In this document: positions 1 through 5,654 of the stretch, piece by piece | Layout: each line of letters opens with the position of its first letter | How positions within the stretch are numbered: position 1 is the stretch's first letter | Source of the DNA: Gallionella sp. | GTDB lineage: Bacteria > Pseudomonadota > Gammaproteobacteria > Burkholderiales > Gallionellaceae | Direction of reading: 5' to 3' | Assembly: GCA_030690245.1 (NCBI GenBank) | Contig: JAUYGW010000333.1 | Coordinates: 1 to 6,177 of the forward strand | Length of the DNA stretch: 6,177 nt | Notes under the pieces: model-generated | The model's input: the letters and a program-made list of their open reading frames with translations, nothing else | The model's database searches: none | Told to the model about the DNA's origin: nothing | Made by a program: the position numbers and the translations under genes

Positions 1-1
1 T

Positions 2-76
2 GCGGCATCTGGCAAAGAGAGTGGTCAACTGCCGAATCTATGCCTTGGTGCAGATACTGAATTGCGCGCACAATAA
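2..76 (+). CDS. Possible 3' end of an upstream gene (partial)
   Basis: One plus-strand frame is open from the window edge for 24 codons and ends at TAA 74-76, reading ...LPNLCLGADTELRAQ. A second frame is also open and ends at TGA 99-101, overlapping the GTG at 98. That frame uses more rare codons (AGA, CGA, ATA), so I prefer the first. The stretch is too short to assign a function, and it could equally be non-coding leader of the HDOD gene. Confidence 0.2.
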   Translation, partial: AASGKESGQLPNLCLGADTELRAQ

Positions 77-82
77 ACAAAC

Positions 83-96
83 AGGAGTGCCGGAGA
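83..96 (+). promoter_or_regulatory. Two candidate ribosome binding sites for the HDOD gene
   Basis: AGGAG at 83-87 sits 10 bases before a GTG at 98. GGAGA at 92-96 sits 7 bases before an ATG at 104. Both starts are in the same frame and differ by two residues. The closer site and the ATG codon favour 104. No convincing -35/-10 pair is visible in the short upstream sequence. Confidence 0.5.
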
Positions 97-103
97 AGTG
101 AAC

Positions 104-979
104 ATGAATGATGGCGGTGGACATATAAACATAAAGCGGGCTATCAAAAACATCGATGTATTACCCGCCATGCCGGTCATTGCGCAAAGGCTGCTGGCGT
201 TGGATTTGGATACCGAAGAAGGACAGCGGATGCTGCTGGTGCTGATCGAACAGGATCCGCAAATTTCGGCAAAAATCGTTGGCTTGGCTAACTCGGCGAT
301 GATCGGCGCATCGCGCAATATCGCGACCGTAAGGGATGCCGCTATGCTGATCGGCATCAAGCGCGTCCAATCGATCTCCACCGGCATCGCCATCATGAGC
401 CTGATGGCCAAGGCGCCCGCAGGGAAGTTTAATGTGGAGGAATTATGGCTGCACAGCATTGGCATCTCATTTGCCATGCTGGGCATTGCACAGTTCATAC
501 CGGCAAAAGTGCGGCCCCGGGATGACCAGATATTTTTGGCCGGCATGCTGCACGACATCGGCTATTTGGTGCTGGCCTACCTTGATCCAAAGCTCAGCGA
601 TAAGCTGCACACCCGCTTGGCTGCGGAACCAAAGCGTCCGGTAATGGAGGTCGAACGGGAAATTCTGGATATATGCCACGATGGACTGGGAGCGGAGCTG
701 GCATGTCACTGGAATTTGCCTGAAGAAATCATCACCGTTTTGCGTTACCACCACAATCCGGGAGCAGCCGAGGCAGCAGCGGGCCGGTCGCTGGCACGCA
801 TGATTAACATAACGGAAAAATTGTTGCCATCCTTTGGCTTTAGCGAATATGTAACTCCCGGCATCCGAGCCGAGGAGTGGGAAGCACTGGGCATAAGCCC
901 ATCCAAAGCAGAAAAAGTGAAAGAGCGGGTGAACGAGGGTGTGGAAGAGGCCATACAGTTCGCAAGTTCGTTTGCATGA
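104..979 (+). CDS. HDOD-domain signalling protein
   Basis: Cytoplasmic protein of about 291 residues made almost entirely of one HDOD domain. HDOD is a divergent, usually non-catalytic relative of HD phosphohydrolases, found in bacterial regulators of motility, biofilm, cyclic-di-GMP signalling and stress. The N-terminal signature VLPAMPVIAQRLL is near residues 19-31. The EQDPQISAKIVGLANSA helix that defines the family follows. GMLHDIGYL is near residues 148-156, with an H150-D151 pair. A later CHDGLGAELACHWNLPEEI segment (H192) leads into RYHH (H216, H217). The HD doublet and several histidines are kept, but I cannot tell whether a full metal site remains. There is no fused receiver, GGDEF or EAL domain, so the partner must be encoded elsewhere. 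The C-terminus is a charged helix (PSKAEKVKERVNEGVEEAI). The gene converges on ccoS. The family call is firm; the specific role is unknown. Confidence 0.9.
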   Translation: MNDGGGHINIKRAIKNIDVLPAMPVIAQRLLALDLDTEEGQRMLLVLIEQDPQISAKIVGLANSAMIGASRNIATVRDAAMLIGIKRVQSISTGIAIMSLMAKAPAGKFNVEELWLHSIGISFAMLGIAQFIPAKVRPRDDQIFLAGMLHDIGYLVLAYLDPKLSDKLHTRLAAEPKRPVMEVEREILDICHDGLGAELACHWNLPEEIITVLRYHHNPGAAEAAAGRSLARMINITEKLLPSFGFSEYVTPGIRAEEWEALGISPSKAEKVKERVNEGVEEAIQFASSFA

Positions 980-1007
980 CCCCCGTGCCTTTACGGTTCG
1001 GGTTTTT
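980..1007 (+). terminator. Weak candidate terminator after the HDOD gene
   Basis: Just after the HDOD stop codon, CCGT (983-986) can pair with ACGG (993-996). An outer CCC (980-982) can pair with GGG (1000-1002) across a 3-base bulge, and TTTTT follows (1003-1007). The stem is short and interrupted, and it overlaps the 3' end of convergent ccoS. It may give partial intrinsic termination at this tail-to-tail junction. Confidence 0.3.
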
Positions 1008-1242
1008 CCTTGCCCGCTTCCCCGCCCTTGTTCTCATCATAACCAGTGTCTTGTGCCGGGGTGGTCATATCAGTCGTTTCATCAGGGCGGCTCATCATCT
1101 CTTCATCATCATCGAGCAGAATCCGGCTGGCATTGCCTTCCATGTCCTCGTACTGGCCCTTCTTCACCGCCCAGATCAGCACGGCAAGAAACACCAGACC
1201 GAAAAACATCATGCCGGGAATCAAGCTGTAAATCACATCCAT
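991..1242 (-). CDS. ccoS: cbb3-type cytochrome oxidase assembly protein CcoS
   Basis: Small single-pass inner-membrane protein (83 residues) needed to assemble active cbb3 cytochrome c oxidase; loss in other bacteria yields enzyme lacking haem b and copper. The family pattern is clear. One membrane segment (about residues 5-25, YSLIPGMMFFGLVFLAVLIW) is followed by the hallmark KKGQYEDMEGNASRILLDDDE. The acidic, hydrophilic tail after the DDD motif (about 36 residues, rich in D, E, K, G and P) makes the protein longer than many CcoS proteins, which often end soon after that motif. The start is supported by AGGGG (bases 1248-1252 on the complement), five bases upstream. That ribosome binding site overlaps the ccoI stop codon, and the genes are 8 bases apart, so translation is probably coupled to ccoI. 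Confidence 0.93.
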   Translation of the reverse strand: MDVIYSLIPGMMFFGLVFLAVLIWAVKKGQYEDMEGNASRILLDDDEEMMSRPDETTDMTTPAQDTGYDENKGGEAGKEKPEP

Positions 1243-1250
1243 GACAGCCC

Positions 1251-3713
1251 CTATCGCTTCTTGAACAAATTGCGTATGCGCGCCGCGTTGCCGATCACCG
1301 CCAGCGAGCTGATCGGCATGGTGATCGCCGCGACCAGCGGCGTCACCATCGCCAGCATCGCCAGCGGCACCATGATAGCGTTATAAACAAAAGACAGGCC
1401 GATGTTCTGCTTGATGGTGCGCAGGGTGCGGCGCGACAGCAGGGTGGCCAGCCGCACCTTGTCCAGCTCGTTGTGCATCAGCACGATATCGGCGCTCTCC
1501 ACCGACACATCCGTTCCAGACCCGAGTGCGATGCCGACATCGGCGCGGATCAGTGCGGGCGCGTCGTTGATGCCGTCGCCGACCATCGCGACCACCGCGC
1601 CGCGCTGCTGCAACTGCCGGATCACCCTATCCTTGTCCTGCGGCAATACTTCGGCGATGACTTCCATGCCGCCCAGTTGCCGCGCGATCGCTTCGGCGAC
1701 CGGCTTGCGGTCACCGGACAGCAGGGTCAGACGGATGCCCGCCGCGCGCAGTTCGTCGATCAATTGCCGTGCATCGCCGCGCAGTCTGTCCGCCAGCGCG
1801 AACACCGCCAGATGCGTGCCACCCATTGCGACATGCACGCAACTCATCGCCTGCGCTTCCAGCTCTTGCGTATGTGCCTGTAGTAATTCATTGAGCGCAA
1901 TGCCGCGCTGCTTCAGCCATTCGGCGCTGCCCAGCAATACCATCTGCCCGGCCGCTTTTGCCTCGACACCCAAACCGGCGCTTGCCTGAAACCCGGCCAC
2001 GGCGATATCGCGGTAATCCAGTTGTTGCGCCGCTGCTTCTGCAACAATCGCCTTGGCCACGCTGTGCTCGCTGTAGCGTTCCACTGCCGCCGCATTGCGC
2101 AATACATCTTCCTTCGCCGCGCCGGGCGCGACATGCAGCTGCGCGATGCTCATCCTGCCTTCGGTCAGCGTGCCGGTCTTGTCGAACACGAAATGCGTCA
2201 CTTTGGACAAGGTTTCCAGCACCAGCCCGTTCTTGATCAGGATGCCGTGCTTTGCGCCCAGGCCGGAGGCCACCGCGATCGACATCGGCGTCGCCATGCC
2301 CAGCGCGCACGGGCAGGTGATGATGAGTACCGAGACGGACGCCATCAGCGCGATCTCGAAGTCTTGGGCGTTCCAAATCAGGAAAGTCAGCGTCGCGCAC
2401 GCCAGCGTGGCCAGCACGAACCACGGCACGACGCTGTCGGCGAGACGCTGAATCGGCGCCTTGGAGGATTGCGCCTCTTCGACCAGGCGGATGATCTTCG
2501 CCAGTGTCGTGTCCTGCAGCAGGGTGCGCACTTCCACCAGCAACGCGCCGTTGGTGTTCAGCGTGCCGGCAAAGACCTGCGCACCGACCGACTTGCTTAC
2601 CGGTGCGGACTCGCCACTCAGCATGGACTCATCTATTGAACTGCGCCCTTCGATCACGACGCCGTCCACCGGTACCTTGTAGCCAGGTTTGATCAGCACC
2701 CGGTCGCCAAGTTTGACGCCGCGTATCGGCGTCATCTGCTCCTCACCGTCGCGCATCACAATCGCCACGCGCGGTTGCAGTTCCATCAGACGTTTGGTCG
2801 CGGAAATCGCCTGATGGCGGAACATGCCTTCCAGGTAGCGTCCGATCAGGATCACGAAAATCAGGTTGGTGACGGTGTCGAAATACACCTCGCCGCTGCG
2901 GCTGGCGCTGACCGTGACATACAGCGAATAGGCGTAGGTGACGGAGAGCCCGATGGCGATCGGCATATCCATGGTCAGGCGCCCGCCGCGCAACCCGCCG
3001 AATGCACCGCGATAGAACGGGTAGCCCGCGTACAGCAGGGTCGGCGTGGCGAGGGCCAGGCCGATCCAGTGGAAGAACTCGCGGAACTCGTCCTGATTTG
3101 CGCCGCTGTACAGCGCGATCGAGACCCATAGCATGTTCATCATCGCGAAGCCGGCGAAGAACAGCCGGTAGAGCATCGCGCGATTGGCTTTCTTGATGAT
3201 GCCTTCTGCGCTTTCCGGGTCGTAGGGCACGGCGGAATAGCCGATTTTGGCCAGCGCACGCAACACGTCGGAGAGCTTGCTGCGGCTGTTGTCCCAGCGC
3301 AGATGCAGCCGCTTGGCGGCCAGGTTGACGTTGGCCGACTGCACGCCGGGCACGCGCTGCAGGCCGCGCTCGATCAGCCACACGCAGGCGGCGCAGTGGA
3401 TGCCCTCGACGAGCAGGTGAATGTCGCGTATTTCGCCGGAGCAGGTGGTGAACTCCTGCTGCACTTCGTCGAAGTCGTAGATTTCGACGTCCTTGGGCGG
3501 CTCCGGCGGCGGGCCGAGCAGCGCGCCTTCCGGGGTGCGCTGGTAATAGCCCTGTAGCCCGGCCTCGAAGATCGCGCCGCATACCGACTGGCAGCCGAAG
3601 CAGCAGAAGCGCCGCTCCGCACCGTCCAGCAGCGCGCGGTAATCCGCATCGTCGGGAATGGGCAGGCCGCAGTGGAAACAATTACCGGTGCTGCGAGCGT
3701 TATTCATATTCAT
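1251..3713 (-). CDS. ccoI: Copper-translocating P1B-type ATPase CcoI (FixI)
   Basis: Inner-membrane ATPase that exports Cu(I) to the periplasm to supply the binuclear centre of cbb3 oxidase. From M at 3713 (820 residues) the order is: an N-terminal cysteine cluster (C12-x2-C15, then C37, C38, C41, C45) typical of CcoI/FixI; a heavy-metal-associated domain with GIHCAACVW (C107, C110); eight predicted membrane helices; the actuator loop SGES (S366-S369); the metal channel motif CPC (467-469); the phosphorylation site DKTGT (D511); SEHSVA (H550) in the nucleotide domain; and GDGIND (712-717). TM7 has SFVYN and TM8 has MPISS, where copper ATPases often have MALSS or MAASS. An in-frame ATG at 3782 would add 23 residues, but all of them come from an intergenic repeat, so I start at 3713 (3707 is also possible). 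No strong ribosome binding site is visible. The N-terminal cysteine cluster and the ccoS neighbour argue against a general CopA detoxification pump. ccoNOQP and ccoG are absent here. Confidence 0.95.
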   Translation of the reverse strand: MNMNNARSTGNCFHCGLPIPDDADYRALLDGAERRFCCFGCQSVCGAIFEAGLQGYYQRTPEGALLGPPPEPPKDVEIYDFDEVQQEFTTCSGEIRDIHLLVEGIHCAACVWLIERGLQRVPGVQSANVNLAAKRLHLRWDNSRSKLSDVLRALAKIGYSAVPYDPESAEGIIKKANRAMLYRLFFAGFAMMNMLWVSIALYSGANQDEFREFFHWIGLALATPTLLYAGYPFYRGAFGGLRGGRLTMDMPIAIGLSVTYAYSLYVTVSASRSGEVYFDTVTNLIFVILIGRYLEGMFRHQAISATKRLMELQPRVAIVMRDGEEQMTPIRGVKLGDRVLIKPGYKVPVDGVVIEGRSSIDESMLSGESAPVSKSVGAQVFAGTLNTNGALLVEVRTLLQDTTLAKIIRLVEEAQSSKAPIQRLADSVVPWFVLATLACATLTFLIWNAQDFEIALMASVSVLIITCPCALGMATPMSIAVASGLGAKHGILIKNGLVLETLSKVTHFVFDKTGTLTEGRMSIAQLHVAPGAAKEDVLRNAAAVERYSEHSVAKAIVAEAAAQQLDYRDIAVAGFQASAGLGVEAKAAGQMVLLGSAEWLKQRGIALNELLQAHTQELEAQAMSCVHVAMGGTHLAVFALADRLRGDARQLIDELRAAGIRLTLLSGDRKPVAEAIARQLGGMEVIAEVLPQDKDRVIRQLQQRGAVVAMVGDGINDAPALIRADVGIALGSGTDVSVESADIVLMHNELDKVRLATLLSRRTLRTIKQNIGLSFVYNAIMVPLAMLAMVTPLVAAITMPISSLAVIGNAARIRNLFKKR

Positions 3714-3724
3714 ACCGGAAGCGT

Positions 3725-3790
3725 AGGATGGGTTGAGCAACGCGATACCCATCGTTTTTTTGTTGGGTATCGCTACGCTCAACCCATCCT
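3725..3790. repeat. Large imperfect palindrome, dispersed-repeat type
   Basis: Outer arms 3725-3738 and 3777-3790 are 14-base perfect complements (AGGATGGGTTGAGC / GCTCAACCCATCCT). Inner arms 3742-3751 and 3764-3773 are 10-base perfect complements (GCGATACCCA / TGGGTATCGC). A 3x3 mismatch separates the two stems, and the loop at 3752-3763 contains seven T's. This amounts to two head-to-head copies of a unit resembling a short repeat scattered between genes in many proteobacteria (recalled from general knowledge, not searched). The T run lies in the loop rather than after the stem, so it is not a classical terminator. It lies 12 bases upstream of the chosen ccoI start and would be in or near the ccoI leader. 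Confidence 0.85.
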
Positions 3791-3838
3791 TGCTGCAAAT
3801 GCCAAATTCATAGCGCAGGCAGCAGTCGACACAGCGAG

Positions 3839-3870
3839 CGTAGCCCGGATGAAGCGAAGCGCAATCCGGG
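3839..3870 (+). repeat. REP-like unit, copy 1 of an inverted pair
   Basis: A 32-base unit beginning CGTAGCCCGGAT and ending AATCCGGG. Its own ends are complementary (CCCGGAT 3844-3850 with ATCCGGG 3864-3870), so it can fold alone. The partner copy lies in opposite orientation 25 bases away. The pattern resembles a widespread extragenic repeat of proteobacteria whose accidental translation contains MKRSAIRG. Confidence 0.75.
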
Positions 3871-3895
3871 GTTAGATAGACGTGATCTTAGTTTT

Positions 3896-3927
3896 CCCGG
3901 ATTCCATTACATTCTATCCGGACTACG
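3896..3927 (-). repeat. REP-like unit, copy 2 of an inverted pair
   Basis: The reverse complement matches copy 1 at 23 of 32 positions by hand count. The ends are nearly identical (CGTAGtCCGGAT and AATCCGGG), and the central 12 bases have diverged. It ends three bases from the stop codon of the uracil-DNA glycosylase gene. The pair with its 25-base spacer could form a larger fold in the 3' untranslated end of that gene. No T tract follows on the minus strand, so intrinsic termination is not supported. Confidence 0.7.
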
Positions 3928-3930
3928 TCT

Positions 3931-4665
3931 CTAATCCCACAGCCCGAGTTCCCGCATCTGTTTGGTCGCCTGTTCCGCCCAGCCGCGATTGGCGGCAGGG
4001 GAGGCCGGGCTGGGGTGCAGGATGCGACCGAAGCGGATGCCTGGAACCTCTGCCAGCGCGTGGCGCGCACGGGCTTCCGCGAAGGCGCCGATGCCGATCA
4101 CCCACTCCGCGCCGCTGGCGCGCACCACTTCGGCCAGATGGGCGTTGCAGGCCGCAAACAGCGGAGCGGCTTCTGGAGTGGAAAGCTTGTCCGGTGTGAC
4201 ATTGCGCGCGCCGGCGAAGAACGCCAGCGGGCAATAGTTGGCGACGAAGTGGTCGGCGAAGAATTTGTCGGCCTCCCCGAAGCGTTGCGCAAACAGCCCC
4301 CACAACCGCCGCCCACTCACTTCGCTGCGCGCGCATGCCCAGCCTTCGATGGGCCGCGCCGGATTTTCCCGTATCGTGTTTCCTTGGCCAGTTTTGGCGA
4401 TGGGCGCATCGAGGTGCAGCCAATCGCGCGCCGCCGCGATTTCGCCGAACGGCACGCCGATCTGTGTCATGCCGAACGGGCCGGGATTCATGCCGACGAA
4501 CACAATGCGCTTCTTCCCTGCGCCATAGCGCCGCAGATATTGTTCGTGGCACGCCCAGGCATAATCGAGCGGGTTATAGGCATGCGTGACCGGCGCGGAA
4601 AAAGGCAGGCCCGTTACGGCGCGCGACAGTTTTTTTGCGGCGGCAATCAACTCATCGGCGCTCAT
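3931..4665 (-). CDS. smug1: SMUG1-type (family 3) uracil-DNA glycosylase
   Basis: Monofunctional base-excision repair enzyme (244 residues) that removes uracil, and in characterised relatives some oxidised pyrimidines, from DNA. Motif 1 is GMNPGPFGMTQIGVPFG (residues 58-74), very close to vertebrate SMUG1, including the asparagine (N60) equivalent to human N85. Motif 2 is HPSPASPAANRGW starting at H217, equivalent to human H239. The mostly alpha-helical N-terminus (residues 1-50) ends in RIVFVGMNPG, the strand leading into the active site. Length is close to the family norm. Motif 2 differs from the vertebrate form in the DNA-intercalating stretch (PASPAAN rather than PRNPQAN). AAGGGG (bases 4674-4679 on the complement) lies 8 bases before the ATG, overlapping the end of the upstream gene. 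The 13-base gap implies co-transcription with the arginine-hydrolase-like gene. It is distinct from Ung (family 1) and from the iron-sulfur family 4/5 enzymes, since no cysteine cluster is present. Confidence 0.9.
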   Translation of the reverse strand: MSADELIAAAKKLSRAVTGLPFSAPVTHAYNPLDYAWACHEQYLRRYGAGKKRIVFVGMNPGPFGMTQIGVPFGEIAAARDWLHLDAPIAKTGQGNTIRENPARPIEGWACARSEVSGRRLWGLFAQRFGEADKFFADHFVANYCPLAFFAGARNVTPDKLSTPEAAPLFAACNAHLAEVVRASGAEWVIGIGAFAEARARHALAEVPGIRFGRILHPSPASPAANRGWAEQATKQMRELGLWD

Positions 4666-4678
4666 GGCTTGTGCCCCT

Positions 4679-5473
4679 TCATATTTCCAGCGTCAGGCAT
4701 TTGCACGCGCCGCCGGCCTTGAGGAATTCGGAAACATCCGCTTCGATGACTTCGAGGCCGCGCTGCTTCAGCGCAGACTTCAGTTCCGCCGATGCCCGGT
4801 GCAGGATGACATTCCGGCCGATGGAGATCGCGTTGCAGACGAAATTTTCTGCGTTCTCATCCGCGACCCAAATGATGTCCTCGCCGAAGGCATGGTCAAG
4901 GGCTGCCACGCTTTTTGCGGCAAACGCTTTTTTGTAGGCGATGGCCCGGCCTTGCGGCAGCGGGCAGAAGGCCGTGTCGAGGTGATACCAGTGGGGATCG
5001 GTGAGTTCCAGCCCGCAGGCTTCGACATCGAATACCTCGACGATCTCGTCCAGGGCATGGGATACGCTGCGGATTCCCGAGCCGAACCAGAGCCTCCCCT
5101 GTGAATCGAACAGCGCGTCTCCCGCGCCTTCGAATATCGTTTGTTCTTGCAGGTGCCGCACCCGGTAGTCCAGCGAGGAAAAGAACTTCTCGAAGAGCTT
5201 TGCTTCAGGTTGACGTTCGGCATGGCGGAACGACGAGACGATGACTTCCTTATTTTTGACGAGTCCCGCATTTGCGGTGAACACCATGTCCGGCAGCCCC
5301 GCAACGGGCTCGATCAGGCTGACCGATGCCAAGCCTGACACGATGTCATGCAGGTTTTTCCACTGTCGCTGCGCCAGCTCGCTGTTCACTTTCCCCAGGT
5401 TGCCTTCCATCCAGGGATTGATCACGTAGCACACCTCGAAAAATTTCGGCTCGCACATCAGAAAATGCTTCAT
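4679..5473 (-). CDS. Stand-alone ArgZ/AgrE-like arginine dihydrolase (guanidine-modifying enzyme family)
   Basis: Soluble enzyme of 264 residues, pentein fold, amidinotransferase/DDAH/arginine deiminase superfamily. The sequence closely follows the N-terminal domain of cyanobacterial ArgZ/AgrE, which hydrolyses arginine to ornithine, CO2 and two ammonia. Matching features are YVINPWMEGN (N19), LPDMVFTANAGL (D62, N68), FEGAGDAL (E115, D119), WYHLDTAFCPL (H164, D166) and the catalytic-cysteine motif GGACKCLTL (C259) at the extreme C-terminus. N19 and N68 line up with the two asparagines I recall as important for dihydrolase rather than deiminase activity in ArgZ (N22, N71). Unlike ArgZ/AgrE, there is no C-terminal ornithine cyclodeaminase-like domain. 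Automatic pipelines would probably call it dimethylarginine dimethylaminohydrolase family; arginine deiminase or DDAH activity cannot be excluded. The start at 5473 has a good ribosome binding site. A longer frame from 5563 adds 30 residues coming partly from an intergenic repeat and is rejected. It lies upstream of the SMUG1 gene in the same unit. Confidence 0.85.
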   Translation of the reverse strand: MKHFLMCEPKFFEVCYVINPWMEGNLGKVNSELAQRQWKNLHDIVSGLASVSLIEPVAGLPDMVFTANAGLVKNKEVIVSSFRHAERQPEAKLFEKFFSSLDYRVRHLQEQTIFEGAGDALFDSQGRLWFGSGIRSVSHALDEIVEVFDVEACGLELTDPHWYHLDTAFCPLPQGRAIAYKKAFAAKSVAALDHAFGEDIIWVADENAENFVCNAISIGRNVILHRASAELKSALKQRGLEVIEADVSEFLKAGGACKCLTLEI

Positions 5474-5481
5474 CCTAAAAA

Positions 5482-5486
5482 CCTCG
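5482..5486 (-). promoter_or_regulatory. Ribosome binding site fixing the start of the ArgZ-like gene
   Basis: On the minus strand CGAGG lies 8 bases before the ATG at 5473. This supports that start over an in-frame ATG at 5563, whose reading would run through the repeat at 5488-5520. Confidence 0.65.
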
Positions 5487-5487
5487 T

Positions 5488-5520
5488 TTAGCCACAGATT
5501 GACACAGATAAGCACGGATA
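5488..5520 (-). repeat. Phased-heptamer repeat, arm 1
   Basis: A 33-base unit containing three heptamers, CACAGAT (5493-5499), CACAGAT (5503-5509) and CACGGAT (5513-5519), each starting exactly 10 bases after the previous one. An inverted copy is at 5619-5651. It lies just upstream of the ArgZ-like gene's ribosome binding site. Similar 'ATCTGTG...ATCCGTGG' repeats are common between genes in many bacteria (from general knowledge, not searched). Confidence 0.75.
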
Positions 5521-5618
5521 AAACATTGCATGACGAGGAATTGGCATTCGGGTGCCTGGCCAAAAGTCCTTCTGCTCATCCAAACGGTGCGGAAAAAAGG
5601 CTGATGCAACCCATTGTT

Positions 5619-5651
5619 CATCTGTGTCTATCCGTGTTCATCCGTGGCTGA
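5619..5651 (+). repeat. Phased-heptamer repeat, arm 2 (inverted copy)
   Basis: Contains ATCTGTG (5620-5626), ATCCGTG (5630-5636) and ATCCGTG (5640-5646), again with a 10-base period. The reverse complement of this arm matches arm 1 at about three quarters of 33 positions. The 98 bases between the arms (5521-5618) hold no gene or strong hairpin that I can see. The arm ends three bases from the stop codon of the permease gene, so the pair fills most of this intergenic gap. Confidence 0.75.
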
Positions 5652-5654
5652 TTC

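Noticed and set aside
25..558. Minus-strand open frame of 177 codons opposite the HDOD gene
   Set aside because: It has no domain signature and is rich in Met, Ser and Ile from the complement of HDOD codons. The HDOD protein on the other strand is clearly real.
1402..2639. Long plus-strand open frames opposite ccoI
   Set aside because: Their translations are low-complexity and rich in Arg, Ser, Ala and Cys, with no recognisable domain. They lie wholly antisense to a gene with every P1B ATPase motif, as expected from GC-rich third positions.
1251..3713. General copper-detoxification ATPase CopA
   Set aside because: The N-terminal CxxC plus CCxxCxxxC cluster and the adjacent ccoS identify the CcoI/FixI subgroup.
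3725..3790. Rho-independent terminator
   Set aside because: The stem is strong, but the T run sits in the loop and no T tract follows the stem on either strand.
3672..3875. Plus-strand 67-codon frame across the repeats
   Set aside because: Its sequence (for example VGWVEQRDTHRFFVGYRYA and MKRSAIRG) is what these dispersed repeats encode by chance. Similar spurious hypothetical proteins are common in databases.
3931..4665. Family 4 or 5 uracil-DNA glycosylase
   Set aside because: The four-cysteine iron-sulfur cluster is absent, and the GMNPG and HPSP motifs match SMUG1.
5521..5618. Small gene or structured RNA between the phased repeats
   Set aside because: There is no frame with a ribosome binding site and coding character. 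The best stem is about five base pairs (TTGGC 5541-5545 with GCCAA 5559-5563), too weak to call.
5488..5651. CRISPR-like or iteron array
   Set aside because: There are only three short heptamers per arm, in inverted arrangement, with no spacers of constant length, no cas genes, and no replication initiator or origin context.
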